A stretch of 38,513 nt of DNA. Source: Candidatus Eisenbergiella pullistercoris (GTDB lineage Bacteria > Bacillota > Clostridia > Lachnospirales > Lachnospiraceae). The position numbers and the translations under genes were made by a program. Under the pieces are notes generated by a model. It worked only from the letters and a program-made list of their open reading frames with translations. It was not told the DNA's origin and searched no databases. How positions within the stretch are numbered: position 1 is the first letter of the stretch; each line of letters begins with the position of its first letter. Where the stretch lies: the NCBI GenBank assembly GCA_019115665.1, contig DXDD01000142.1, positions 1 to 38,513 of the forward strand, in the 5' to 3' direction. This document shows, piece by piece, positions 14,601 to 22,616 of this stretch.

Positions 14601-14915
14601 ATGGAAAAAATCGTAGAGCAGGGCCTGCTGTATGATTTCTACGGCGAGCTGCTGACGCCTCATCAGAGAAGAATCTATGAGGACGCGGTGTTCAACGACC
14701 TTTCCCTGAGCGAGATCGCGCAGGAGGAAGGGATCAGCAGACAGGGCGTGCACGACCTGATCAGACGGTGCGACAGAGCTCTTGAGGAATATGAAGAAAA
14801 GCTCCATCTGATGCGGCGCTTCGGGCAGATCCGGCAGAGGCTGGAACGGATCCGGCAGCTTTGCGGAGACGAGGAAGTGCTGCGGCTGACCGAAGAGATC
14901 ATGGAAGAGTTGTAG
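14601..14915 (+). CDS. ylxM: YlxM/p13-like DNA-binding protein (SRP operon)
   Basis: 104 residues with an N-terminal sigma-70 region 4-like HTH (LTPHQRRIYEDAVFNDLSLS then EIAQEEGISRQGVHDLIRR, ~residues 15-55) and a helical C-terminus. The YlxM family is always found next to ffh or ftsY; members are reported to influence SRP GTPase assembly or DNA binding. ATG 14601 has GGAGG at 14591-14595; the upstream frame to 14568 lacks such a site. 16 nt separate it from ffh. Confidence 0.92.
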   Translation: MEKIVEQGLLYDFYGELLTPHQRRIYEDAVFNDLSLSEIAQEEGISRQGVHDLIRRCDRALEEYEEKLHLMRRFGQIRQRLERIRQLCGDEEVLRLTEEIMEEL

Positions 14916-14931
14916 CAAAAAAGGAAATCCT

Positions 14932-16290
14932 ATGGCATTTGAAAGCTTGACCGACAAACTTCAGAATGTATTCAAAAACCTGCGCGGCAAGGGCAGGCTG
15001 ACGGAAGGCGACGTGAAGGCGGCCATGAAGGAAGTGAAGATGGCGCTTCTGGAAGCGGATGTGAACTTCCGTGTGGTAAAGCAGTTTGTCAAATCCGTGG
15101 AGGAGCGGGCCATCGGCGCGGACGTGATGAACGGCCTGAATCCGGGGCAGATGGTGATCAAGATCGTCAATGAGGAAATGACCGCTCTGATGGGCTCGGA
15201 GACGACGGAGATCCGGATGCAGCCCGGCAAGGCGACCACGGTGATCATGATGTGCGGCCTTCAGGGCGCAGGTAAGACCACCACGGCGGCGAAGCTGGCC
15301 GGGAAGTTTAAGCTGAAGGGGAAAAAATCTCTTCTGGTCGCCTGCGATATCTACCGTCCGGCAGCCATTGACCAGCTGGAGATCAACGCGAAGAAGCAGG
15401 GCGTGGATTTCTTTTCCATGGGAACGAACCACAGACCGCTTGATATCGCGAAGGCGGGAATGGAGCACGCGGCGAAGAACGGCAATAACGTGGTGATCCT
15501 GGATACGGCGGGCCGCCTGCACATCGACGAAGAGATGATGCGGGAGCTGATTGAGATCAAGGAAAACATCACCGTTCATCAGACCCTTCTGGTGGTGGAC
15601 GCCATGACCGGTCAGGACGCCGTAAACGTGGCGAAGGAATTTGACGAGAAGGTGGGCGTGGACGGCGTGATCCTCTCCAAGATGGACGGCGACACCCGCG
15701 GCGGCGCGGCGCTTTCCGTCAAGGCAGTCACCGGGAAGCCCATTCTGTACGTGGGCATGGGCGAGAAGCTTTCCGATCTGGAGCAGTTTTATCCGGACCG
15801 GATGGCGGGAAGAATCCTCGGCATGGGCGACGTGCTCTCTCTGATCGACAAAGCGCAGGCGAACCTGGACCTGGACGAGGAAAAGGGAAAAGAGATGGCC
15901 GGCCGGATGAAGAAGGGCAAGTTCGACTTCGACGACTATCTGGAGAGCATGAAGCAGATGCGCAACATGGGCGGCCTTTCTTCCATCCTCAGTATGATGC
16001 CGGGGCTCGGCGCAAAGAGCGCGCAGCTGGAATCCATGGTGGATGAGAAGCAGCTGGCCCGCATGGAGGCGATCGTTCTTTCCATGACGCCGCAGGAGCG
16101 GCGCAATCCCAAGCTCTTAAACCCGTCCAGAAAGCACAGGATCGCAAAGGGCGCGGGCGTGGACATCAGCGTTGTAAACCGCTTCATCAAGCAGTTCGAG
16201 CAGAGCCAGAAAATGATGAAGCAGCTTCCCGGCATGATGGGAGGCATGGGCGGAATCGGTAAAAAGGGTAAGTTTCGGCTTCCTTTTTAA
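14932..16290 (+). CDS. ffh: Signal recognition particle protein Ffh (SRP54)
   Basis: 452 residues, normal length. N domain (~1-90), G domain with GLQGAGKTT (~109-116), DTAGR (~191) and SKMDGDTRGGAALS (~249-262), and a methionine-rich M domain (~305-440: MMPG, MMKQLPGMMGGMGG) for signal-sequence and SRP RNA binding. It delivers nascent membrane proteins to FtsY and SecYEG. The order ylxM-ffh-rpsP-khpA-rimM-trmD is classic Firmicutes. Confidence 0.98.
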   Translation: MAFESLTDKLQNVFKNLRGKGRLTEGDVKAAMKEVKMALLEADVNFRVVKQFVKSVEERAIGADVMNGLNPGQMVIKIVNEEMTALMGSETTEIRMQPGKATTVIMMCGLQGAGKTTTAAKLAGKFKLKGKKSLLVACDIYRPAAIDQLEINAKKQGVDFFSMGTNHRPLDIAKAGMEHAAKNGNNVVILDTAGRLHIDEEMMRELIEIKENITVHQTLLVVDAMTGQDAVNVAKEFDEKVGVDGVILSKMDGDTRGGAALSVKAVTGKPILYVGMGEKLSDLEQFYPDRMAGRILGMGDVLSLIDKAQANLDLDEEKGKEMAGRMKKGKFDFDDYLESMKQMRNMGGLSSILSMMPGLGAKSAQLESMVDEKQLARMEAIVLSMTPQERRNPKLLNPSRKHRIAKGAGVDISVVNRFIKQFEQSQKMMKQLPGMMGGMGGIGKKGKFRLPF

Positions 16291-16326
16291 TAGATCATTT
16301 TAAAAGAATTTTGGAGGTATGAAAAA

Positions 16327-16572
16327 ATGGCAGTAAAGATCAGATTAAGAAGAATGGGACAGAAGAAGGCTCCTTTCTATCGCATCATCGTGGCGGATTC
16401 CAGATCCCCCAGAGACGGAAGATTCATCGAGGAGATCGGCACCTATGATCCCACCAAGAATCCCAGCGAGTTCAAGGTGAACGAGGAGCTGGCGAAGAAG
16501 TGGCTCAACAACGGCGCGCAGCCTACCGATGTGGTAAGCAAGATTTTCAAGGCGGCAGGGATCGAGAAGTAA
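16327..16572 (+). CDS. rpsP: 30S ribosomal protein bS16
   Basis: 81 residues, normal length. The signature start [20 protein letters not shown] and the following [20 protein letters not shown] identify bS16. It binds 16S rRNA early in 30S assembly. Start ATG 16327 follows TTGGAGG. Cotranscribed with ffh. Confidence 0.98.
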   Translation: MAVKIRLRRMGQKKAPFYRIIVADSRSPRDGRFIEEIGTYDPTKNPSEFKVNEELAKKWLNNGAQPTDVVSKIFKAAGIEK

Positions 16573-16616
16573 GGATCCCTCGGACTTAACGCCTGCGGCG
16601 TAGTGGAGGAGGAGCC

Positions 16617-16844
16617 ATGAAAGAACTGGTTGAAGTGATCGCAAAAGCGCTTGTTGACAACCCTGACGAAGTGGTCGTTACGGAAAAGGAGAACGGCAGG
16701 AATCTGACGGTCGAGCTTCACGTTGCGCCCTCCGATATGGGAAAGGTGATCGGCAGGCAGGGCCGGATCGCAAAGGCGATCCGTGCGGTCGTAAAAGCGG
16801 CGGCGCTGGGAGAAAAGAAGCAGGTGGACGTGGAGATCCTCTGA
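16617..16844 (+). CDS. khpA: KH-domain RNA-binding protein KhpA
   Basis: 75 residues, a single type II KH domain with the GXXG loop in VIGRQGRIAKAIR (~residues 42-54). KhpA (YlqC) pairs with KhpB in Gram-positives and affects cell length, division and small-RNA binding. Start ATG 16617 with GGAGGAGG upstream. Position between rpsP and rimM is conserved. Confidence 0.93.
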   Translation: MKELVEVIAKALVDNPDEVVVTEKENGRNLTVELHVAPSDMGKVIGRQGRIAKAIRAVVKAAALGEKKQVDVEIL

Positions 16845-16886
16845 TCTTTCACAGTTCCGAGCACTGGCGGTTATCCGCTTTGGTTT

Positions 16887-16920
16887 CGGCGGGCGGCCCG
16901 GTAAGGGCCACCCGCCGTTT
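16887..16920 (+). terminator. GC-rich hairpin between khpA and rimM (attenuator-like)
   Basis: CGGCGGGCGGCCC (16887-16899) pairs with GGGCCACCCGCCG (16905-16917) around a 5-nt loop with one mismatch, followed by TTT. It stands 43 nt after khpA in a 130-nt gap inside an otherwise tight operon. It could be a partial terminator lowering rimM-trmD expression relative to rpsP. Confidence 0.55.
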
Positions 16921-16974
16921 GCAGATAGGACGGGCACAGCCGGAAGGCTTTGGAAAGAAAGGCATGGTGACAGG

Positions 16975-17481
16975 ATGGAAAAGCGGCTGCAGGTCGGCGT
17001 GATCACGGCGACTCACGGGCTGAAGGGAGAAGTGAAGGTTTTTCCCACAACGGACGATCCGAACCGCTTCCGGCGGCTGAAGGAAGTGATCCTGAACACG
17101 GGAAGAGAAGAACGCGTCCTTGAGATCGAGGGCGTGAAATTTTTCAAACAGATGGTCATCCTCAAGTTTAAGGGGCTCGACGATATCGGCGATGTGGAGA
17201 AGTTCCGAAGGGGAACGCTCTCCGTGACCCGGGAAAATGCGGTGAAGCTGAAGCGGAACGAATATTTTATTGCCGATCTGATCGGCATGCGGGTGGAAAA
17301 TGAGGACGGAAGCGAGCTTGGGACGCTGCAGGATGTGATCGCCACGGGCGCGAACGACGTTTACGATGTGAGGCTTTCCGACGGCAGACAGGTTCTGATC
17401 CCCGCAATCCGGGAATGTATCCTTTCCGTTGACGTGGAAGAAGGGCGGATGCGGGTGCACCTTCTGGACGGGCTTCTGTAG
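16975..17481 (+). CDS. rimM: Ribosome maturation factor RimM
   Basis: 168 residues: N-terminal barrel beginning LQVGVITATHGLKGEVKVFP and a C-terminal PRC barrel (EYFIADLIGMRVENEDG, ... VLIPAIRECI). RimM helps assemble the 30S head by binding uS19 and 16S rRNA. Start ATG 16975 has only a modest ribosome binding site (GGTGACAGG), consistent with lower output than rpsP. Nine nt precede trmD. Confidence 0.96.
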   Translation: MEKRLQVGVITATHGLKGEVKVFPTTDDPNRFRRLKEVILNTGREERVLEIEGVKFFKQMVILKFKGLDDIGDVEKFRRGTLSVTRENAVKLKRNEYFIADLIGMRVENEDGSELGTLQDVIATGANDVYDVRLSDGRQVLIPAIRECILSVDVEEGRMRVHLLDGLL

Positions 17482-17490
17482 GAGGCGGCG

Positions 17491-19005
17491 ATGAACGGTC
17501 ATGCGATGCATTTTCATGTGCTGACCCTGTTTCCGGAGATGGTGTCGCAGGGGCTTTCCGAGAGTATCCTGGGGCGGGCCGCCCGGAAGGGCTGCATCGA
17601 ACTGGAAACGGTGAATATCCGGGATTATACGGAAAACAGACATAAAAAGGTGGACGATTATCCCTATGGAGGCGGGGCGGGCATGCTGATGCAGGCGCAG
17701 CCTGTTTTTGACGCCTGCGCGGCGGTGAAGGAGCGGATCGCTGCCAGACGGGAAGAACAGGAGCGGATCGCTGCCAGACAGTCGGAGCGGGAGAGGCCGG
17801 CAGAACGGGAGACGGAGCGGGAAGCGCCGTGCGGCAGAAAGGCGTCCGCCCGGAAGCAGTCTGTCCGGGTGGTTTACGTAACGCCCCAGGGAGAGGTCTT
17901 CAGCCAGCGGATGGCGCAGGAGCTGGCAAAGGAGGAGGATCTGATCTTCCTGTGCGGCCATTACGAAGGGATCGACGAACGGGTGCTGGAGGAGATCGTT
18001 ACCGATTATGTGTCCATCGGGGATTATGTGCTGACCGGCGGGGAGCTTCCCGCCATGGTGATGATCGACGCCATTTCCCGCATGGTGCCCGGCGTCCTGA
18101 AAAATGAAGAATCGGCGGAAACCGAGTCCTTTCAGGACGGGCTTCTGGAATATCCCCAGTACACCAGACCCGAGGTCTGGCATGGCCGCCCCGTACCGCC
18201 CATCCTGCTTTCCGGAGATCATGCGAAGGTGGAAAAATGGCGCCTGGAGCAGTCGGAGGAACGGACCAGGCAGAGGCGTCCGGAGCTTTACGAGGCGTAC
18301 AGCCGCAGGGAAAGGGCGGTTTCCTTTCTGACAAGGGACCGGCTGAGCCATATGGACATGCTGGAGGTCATCCGGCTGGGACAGGCTGATGTGATCCGGG
18401 CAGAGGAAGCCGGCGTCCTGCTCTATGACCGGCCGAGCGGGGCCTGGATGCTGTCCGCTTCCGATGCGGATATGGGCGAACGGCTGCTTTCTGAGATCCC
18501 CCGCGGACAGAAAGACCTCCTTTTCGCCGTGCATCAGGAGTTCCTGCTGGAGAGCATTGCCCGGCGTTTTCACCGGGACTGCGTAAGCCGGTGCCGGCAG
18601 GCGGTCTATACCAGAAAAACACCGCCGGCGCAGGGAGGTTTTTCTGTCCGCCCGCTTACGGCGCGGGATGCGGATGCCGTTTATGAAAATTATCACGCGG
18701 TCCATTCCAGAGAGTATCTGTCGGAACGCATCGGCGCGGGAGAAATGTTCGGCATCGATGCGGAAGGCGGACTTGCCGCTTTTGCAGGCGTCCATGCCGA
18801 AGGAAGCATGGGGATGCTGGAGGTGCTTCCCGCGTATCGCCGCAGGGGGATGGGTGAAGCACTGGAGGCCTGGCTGATCGGCTGGATGCTGGAAAGGGGC
18901 CGGGCGCCCTTCTGCCAGATCTTCGACGGGAACGAGGCCTCGCTGAGGCTGCAGAAAAAGCTGGGCCTGAAGCTGGCTTCCGGCCGGCTGTACTGGGTTT
19001 CGTAA
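17491..19005 (+). CDS. trmD: tRNA (guanine37-N1)-methyltransferase TrmD with internal insert and C-terminal GNAT domain
   Basis: 504 residues against about 240-250 for normal TrmD. Residues ~6-78 and ~125-290 make up the SPOUT enzyme: FHVLTLFPEM, GGGAGMLMQ, YVTPQG, LCGHYEGIDERV, the knot SIGDYVLTGGELPAMVMIDA and the catalytic-loop Asp in SFQDGLLEYPQYTRPE. Between them (~80-125) lies an Arg/Glu-rich hydrophilic insert with a tandem ERIAAR repeat. Residues ~295-504 form a GNAT-type acetyltransferase region whose CoA-binding loop reads LEVLPAYRRRGMGEALEAW (~446-464). TrmD makes m1G37 in tRNA; the acetyltransferase target is unknown. Start ATG 17491 follows AGGAGG. A single continuous frame, so not a frameshift artefact in this assembly. 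Confidence 0.9.
   Translation: MNGHAMHFHVLTLFPEMVSQGLSESILGRAARKGCIELETVNIRDYTENRHKKVDDYPYGGGAGMLMQAQPVFDACAAVKERIAARREEQERIAARQSERERPAERETEREAPCGRKASARKQSVRVVYVTPQGEVFSQRMAQELAKEEDLIFLCGHYEGIDERVLEEIVTDYVSIGDYVLTGGELPAMVMIDAISRMVPGVLKNEESAETESFQDGLLEYPQYTRPEVWHGRPVPPILLSGDHAKVEKWRLEQSEERTRQRRPELYEAYSRRERAVSFLTRDRLSHMDMLEVIRLGQADVIRAEEAGVLLYDRPSGAWMLSASDADMGERLLSEIPRGQKDLLFAVHQEFLLESIARRFHRDCVSRCRQAVYTRKTPPAQGGFSVRPLTARDADAVYENYHAVHSREYLSERIGAGEMFGIDAEGGLAAFAGVHAEGSMGMLEVLPAYRRRGMGEALEAWLIGWMLERGRAPFCQIFDGNEASLRLQKKLGLKLASGRLYWVS
17731..17779 (+). repeat. Direct repeat inside the TrmD insert
   Basis: GAGCGGATCGCTGCCAGAC occurs at 17731-17749 and again at 17761-17779, a 30-bp period encoding ERIAAR twice. 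It suggests that the insert grew by in-frame tandem duplication. Confidence 0.8.
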
Positions 19006-19013
19006 AAAAAATC

Positions 19014-19042
19014 TTGCGCCTTTGGCGGGATTGTGGTATATT
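19014..19042 (+). promoter_or_regulatory. Promoter of rplS
   Basis: TTGCGC -35 (19014-19019), 17 nt, TATATT -10 (19037-19042) with an extended TGG. It lies just after the trmD stop and gives a leader of about 70 nt. That leader is where the Firmicutes L19 autoregulatory element would sit, but I cannot confirm its structure by eye. Confidence 0.65.
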
Positions 19043-19119
19043 ACTAATGTTGCGATAACGAGATGGTCCTCTGTTACAGGAATTGTATTAAGAACATCTA
19101 TGAAAACAGGAGGAGAACA

Positions 19120-19467
19120 ATGAACGAGATCATTAAGGCGATCGAAGAGGAGCAGCTCAAGAAAGAGGTTCCTGTCATCAATGTCGGAGATACCGTCAGG
19201 GTATACGGAAAGATCAAGGAAGGAAACCGGGAAAGAATCCAGGTGTTTGAGGGCGTTGTGCTGAAGGTGCAGGGCGGCGGAAGCAGAAAGACCTTCACCG
19301 TAAGAAAGTCCTCCAACGGCGTTGGCGTTGAGAAGACCTGGCCTGTGCATTCCCCTAACGTAGAGAAGGTGGAGCTCGTCAGAAAGGGTAAAGTAAGACG
19401 TGCGAAGCTGAACTATCTGAGAAGCAGAGTCGGCAAGAAGGCCAAGGTTAAGGAAGTTGTAAAATAA
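19120..19467 (+). CDS. rplS: 50S ribosomal protein bL19
   Basis: 115 residues, normal length: [51 protein letters not shown], and the basic tail [13 protein letters not shown]. Located at the 30S-50S interface. ATG 19120 is supported by AGGAGG at 19108-19113; the frame extending to 19063 has no site. Own promoter and terminator, so it can be expressed apart from trmD. Confidence 0.98.
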   Translation: MNEIIKAIEEEQLKKEVPVINVGDTVRVYGKIKEGNRERIQVFEGVVLKVQGGGSRKTFTVRKSSNGVGVEKTWPVHSPNVEKVELVRKGKVRRAKLNYLRSRVGKKAKVKEVVK

Positions 19468-19482
19468 TCGAAAAGGCATGAG

Positions 19483-19508
19483 GGGCAGTCCGGGCGGGCT
19501 GCCCTTTT
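19483..19508 (+). terminator. Intrinsic terminator after rplS
   Basis: GGGCAG (19483-19488) pairs with CTGCCC (19499-19504), with a 10-nt loop and TTTTCC immediately after. Confidence 0.8.
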
Positions 19509-19588
19509 CCTGTTTGAAAAAAGGCTGCCGTTCGCTTCGCGCCGCTCAGACAGCCGCGCCCGGCATCCGCCGCTGAAAAAACGAAGGG

Positions 19589-19606
19589 GAAAAACGGAGG
19601 TTTTTC
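19589..19606. other. Small palindrome upstream of lepB
   Basis: GAAAAAC (19589-19595), GGAG loop, GTTTTTC (19600-19606), directly upstream of the lepB promoter. It may be an operator or a leftover terminator; no assignment is possible. Confidence 0.35.
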
Positions 19607-19617
19607 GGGAAAGCGCC

Positions 19618-19646
19618 TTGGCGATTTTCCGCTGTCATGGTAGAAT
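19618..19646 (+). promoter_or_regulatory. Promoter of the lepB-rbgA operon
   Basis: TTGGCG -35 (19618-19623), 17 nt, TAGAAT -10 (19641-19646), extended by TGG. The operon gene lepB starts 45 nt later. Confidence 0.65.
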
Positions 19647-19690
19647 GGAGAACAGCCGGGAAAAACGGCGCTTCGTCATGGGAGGAAAGG

Positions 19691-20263
19691 ATGAGAAGGA
19701 ACAAGGGCCTGAGCTTTTACAGAAGAAGAAAGAAGGTAAACGCGGCCATTTTGGCCGAGGTGCTGAAATATATCGCAGGGATCGCCATTTCCATTTTTCT
19801 TGCCGTGGTGATCGTCTGGCTGTTCGGGATGCGGACCAGGATCGTCGGAATGTCCATGGAGCCGGAGATCCTGAACGGTCAGGAGGTTCTGGTGAACCGC
19901 TTCGCCTATATGCTGGCGAACCCCCAGAAGGGCGACGTGGTGGTTTTTCTGCCGAACGGGAATGAAAATACGCATTATTATGTGAAGCGGGTGGCGGCCT
20001 GCCCGGGGGATACGGTCCAGATCCGGGACGGCGTCCTGTATGTGAACGGGGAGGCGGAGACGGAGGCCTACGACCTGATCGCGGATGCCGGGATCGCGGA
20101 AAATGAGATCCGGCTGGGAGAAAACGAGTTTTTTGTGATGGGAGACAACTGCAACAGCAGCGAGGACAGCAGGTCCGGCAATATCGGGCCGGTCCGGAGA
20201 GATCATATCGTGGGCGAAGCGTGGTTTAAGCTGGGAAGCGGAAGCACGGGCTTTGTCCATTAG
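19691..20263 (+). CDS. lepB: Signal peptidase I (first copy)
   Basis: About 190 residues. A basic cytoplasmic start (MRRNKGLSFYRRRKK) and one TM anchor (~24-47) precede the S26 catalytic domain: nucleophile Ser in GMSMEP, general-base Lys in YYVKRVAACPGDTV, and the conserved GDNCNSSEDSR box. It cleaves signal peptides on the outer face of the membrane. ATG 19691 has GGAGG at 19681-19685; the longer frame from 19637 does not. The catalytic dyad is intact. Confidence 0.93.
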   Translation: MRRNKGLSFYRRRKKVNAAILAEVLKYIAGIAISIFLAVVIVWLFGMRTRIVGMSMEPEILNGQEVLVNRFAYMLANPQKGDVVVFLPNGNENTHYYVKRVAACPGDTVQIRDGVLYVNGEAETEAYDLIADAGIAENEIRLGENEFFVMGDNCNSSEDSRSGNIGPVRRDHIVGEAWFKLGSGSTGFVH

Positions 20264-20307
20264 AACAGGCCGGCGCAGGAGTCGGCCGGATAAAAAGGAG
20301 AACGGCA

Positions 20308-21207
20308 ATGAATTATCAATGGTATCCCGGCCATATGACGAAGGCAAAACGGGCGATGGAGGAGGATATCCGGCTGATCGATCTGATCATCGAACTGGTG
20401 GACGCAAGGATGCCTCTTGGCAGCAGGAATCCGGACATTGACCGCCTGGGAAGGCAGAAGGCCCGGCTGGTGCTTTTAAACAAGGCGGATCTGGCGGATC
20501 CGGCGGTGAACCGGGAGTGGATCCGGTGGTTTGAAGCGCAGAACGTGAAGGCTCTGGAGATCAACGCGCAGACCGGACAGGGGATGAAGCGGATTCAGGG
20601 CGCGGTGCAGGAGGTCTGCAGGGATAAGACGGAGCGGGACAGGAAGCGGGGAATAAAAAACCGCCCGGTCCGGGCCATGGTGGCAGGGATCCCCAATGTG
20701 GGAAAATCCACCTTCATCAATTCCTTTGCGGGAAAGGCCTGCACGAAGACCGGAAACCGACCGGGCGTGACGAAGGGAAAGCAGTGGATCCGGCTGAACC
20801 GGGAGCTGGAGCTTCTGGATACGCCGGGCATTCTCTGGCCGAAATTTGAAGATCAGCAGGCGGGCATGCATCTTGCCTTCATCGGCTCCATGAACGATGA
20901 GATCATCGTCATGGAGGAGATGGCGCTGGATCTGATCCGTTTTCTGCAGGAGAATTATCCGGACTGTCTGAAGGAGCGCTATGGCTGCGGGGAAGCGCTT
21001 ACGCCCGTACAGGTTCTGGAGACGGCGGCAAAAAAGAGAGGCTGCCTGAAAAAGGGCGGCGAGGCGGACCTTACCCGGGCGTCGGCCCTGATCGTTGAGG
21101 ACTTCCGCGCCGGAAGGCTGGGGCGGATCTCCCTGGAGCGGCCGGAGAAGGCCCGGGAGCAGGCTGCGGATGCTAAAAAACAGACGGAAGAAGGCGAAAC
21201 AGAATGA
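20308..21207 (+). CDS. rbgA: Ribosome biogenesis GTPase RbgA/YlqF
   Basis: 299 residues, a circularly permuted GTPase: G4 LLNKADLAD (~residues 57-65) comes before G1 GIPNVGKSTFIN (~129-140) and G3 DTPGI (~171-175). The C-terminal domain (~200-285) ends in a charged tail. RbgA is needed for late 50S assembly in Bacillus. The start MNYQWYPGHMTKAKR is typical, with AAAAGGAG upstream. Overlaps the second lepB by 4 nt. Confidence 0.96.
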   Translation: MNYQWYPGHMTKAKRAMEEDIRLIDLIIELVDARMPLGSRNPDIDRLGRQKARLVLLNKADLADPAVNREWIRWFEAQNVKALEINAQTGQGMKRIQGAVQEVCRDKTERDRKRGIKNRPVRAMVAGIPNVGKSTFINSFAGKACTKTGNRPGVTKGKQWIRLNRELELLDTPGILWPKFEDQQAGMHLAFIGSMNDEIIVMEEMALDLIRFLQENYPDCLKERYGCGEALTPVQVLETAAKKRGCLKKGGEADLTRASALIVEDFRAGRLGRISLERPEKAREQAADAKKQTEEGETE

Positions 21208-21743
21208 AAAATGCGGTAAAGGAAATTTTCAGTACGATCCTGTATATTCTGGCGGTGCTTCTCGGCACCTGGCTGATCATCACCTTTGTGGGACAGAGAA
21301 CTTCCGTGAGCGGCAGCTCCATGGAACCCACCCTGCATCACGGGGACCAGCTGATCATGGATAAGCTGACCTATCATTTTTCGGAGCCGGAGCGGTTTGA
21401 CATTATCGTGTTTCCCTTTCAGTACGAGGACAATACCTATTATGTGAAACGGGTCATCGGACTGCCGGGGGAAACCGTGCAGATCGATCCGGAAGGAAAT
21501 ATCTATATCAACGGAGCGCTTCTGGAAGAGGATTACGGGCTGGAAACCATCCTGTCCCCGGGGCTTGCGGCTGAGCCGGTAACGCTGGGAGAGGATGAAT
21601 ACTTCGTGCTCGGCGACAACAGGAACAACAGCTCGGACAGCCGGGATCCCAGCGTCGGGAACATTCACAGACGCGACATCATCGGCAAGGCCTGGGTGCG
21701 GATCTGGCCGTTAAATAAGATCGGCGTCCTGAAGCACCGGTAA
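21204..21743 (+). CDS. lepB: Signal peptidase I (second copy)
   Basis: 179 residues with one N-terminal TM anchor (~8-28), Ser in GSSMEPTLHHGD, Lys in YYVKRVIGLPGETV and the box GDNRNNSSDSRD. It is closer to canonical bacterial SPase I than the copy at 19691. Start ATG overlaps the rbgA stop (ATGA). Two signal peptidases around rbgA probably divide substrates or arose by duplication; they differ widely in the N-terminal part. Confidence 0.95.
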   Translation: MKNAVKEIFSTILYILAVLLGTWLIITFVGQRTSVSGSSMEPTLHHGDQLIMDKLTYHFSEPERFDIIVFPFQYEDNTYYVKRVIGLPGETVQIDPEGNIYINGALLEEDYGLETILSPGLAAEPVTLGEDEYFVLGDNRNNSSDSRDPSVGNIHRRDIIGKAWVRIWPLNKIGVLKHR

Positions 21744-21814
21744 AAGAAGGCAGGACGCAGGGTACGGCGGACGGCCGCAGGCCGGAAGCCGGGAAAGGAC
21801 AGGGAGCAGAAGGA

Positions 21815-22591
21815 ATGGGCATACAGGAGATCAGAGCCCGGTTTGAAGAGGCGCAGGAGAATCTTGCCGGTTCCCCGGAAGCGGAAAAAAGGCTTTCGGA
21901 GCTCATCTCCCTCTACCGGGAGGACGGACGGGCAGGAGTACAGGCGCTGGTGCGGCGGGGAGAGAAGCAGCTGGATGCGCTTTTTCGGGAACGGGAAAGA
22001 GTGCGGGAGATGAAGCGCTATGAGCGGGAATATGCCGCCGCGGGCCTGATCTGCGGCATCGACGAGGCGGGCAGAGGCCCTCTTGCCGGCCCGGTGGTGG
22101 CGGGCGCGGTGATCCTGCCGGAAAAGGAGATTCTGTATCTGAACGATTCTAAAAAGCTTTCTCCGAAAAAAAGGGAGGAGCTTTACGATGTGATCCTGCG
22201 GGAGGCTGTGTCCGTAGGCATTGGCTATGCCTCTCCGGAACGGATCGATGAGATCAATATCCTGCAGGCCACCTACGAGGCCATGCGGGAGGCCATATCA
22301 AAGCTTTCCCCGAAGCCGGCCGTTCTTCTGAACGATGCGGTGACCATACCGGGCATTTCCATCCGGCAGGTGCCCATTATCAAAGGCGATGCGAAGAGCG
22401 CTTCCATCGCGGCCGCCAGCATTGTGGCGAAGGTTACCAGGGACCGGCTGATGGAGAAGTATGACGCCGTGTTCCCGCAGTACGGCTTTGCGGCGCATAA
22501 GGGCTACGGCGCGGCGGCGCACATTGAGGCGCTGAAGAAATACGGCCCGTGTCCGATCCACCGCAGAAGCTTTATCGGACATTTTCTGTGA
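21815..22591 (+). CDS. rnhB: Ribonuclease HII
   Basis: 258 residues. The catalytic domain starts at ~residue 72 with GIDEAGRGPLAGPVVAGAVI (first acidic residues Asp-Glu), continues LNDSKKLSPKKRE, DAVTIPG and SIAAASIVAKVTRD, and ends with PCPIHRRSFI. The ~70-residue helical N-terminal extension is usual in Firmicutes RNase HII. Removes RNA from DNA-RNA hybrids and misincorporated ribonucleotides. ATG 21815 follows AGGGAGCAGAAGG. Confidence 0.96.
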   Translation: MGIQEIRARFEEAQENLAGSPEAEKRLSELISLYREDGRAGVQALVRRGEKQLDALFRERERVREMKRYEREYAAAGLICGIDEAGRGPLAGPVVAGAVILPEKEILYLNDSKKLSPKKREELYDVILREAVSVGIGYASPERIDEINILQATYEAMREAISKLSPKPAVLLNDAVTIPGISIRQVPIIKGDAKSASIAAASIVAKVTRDRLMEKYDAVFPQYGFAAHKGYGAAAHIEALKKYGPCPIHRRSFIGHFL

Positions 22592-22616
22592 GGCTGTGCA
22601 GGAGAAGGAGGCGGCG

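Noticed and set aside
19043-19119. L19 leader autoregulatory RNA
   Set aside because: The position before rplS is right, but I could not identify the conserved structure by eye, so it is only mentioned under the promoter. A covariance-model search would decide.
16849-19479. Very long open frame on the minus strand across rimM-trmD-rplS (876 codons)
   Set aside because: It is antisense to well-identified genes, has no ribosome binding site and shows no recognisable domain. GC-rich codon bias leaves stop-poor antisense frames.
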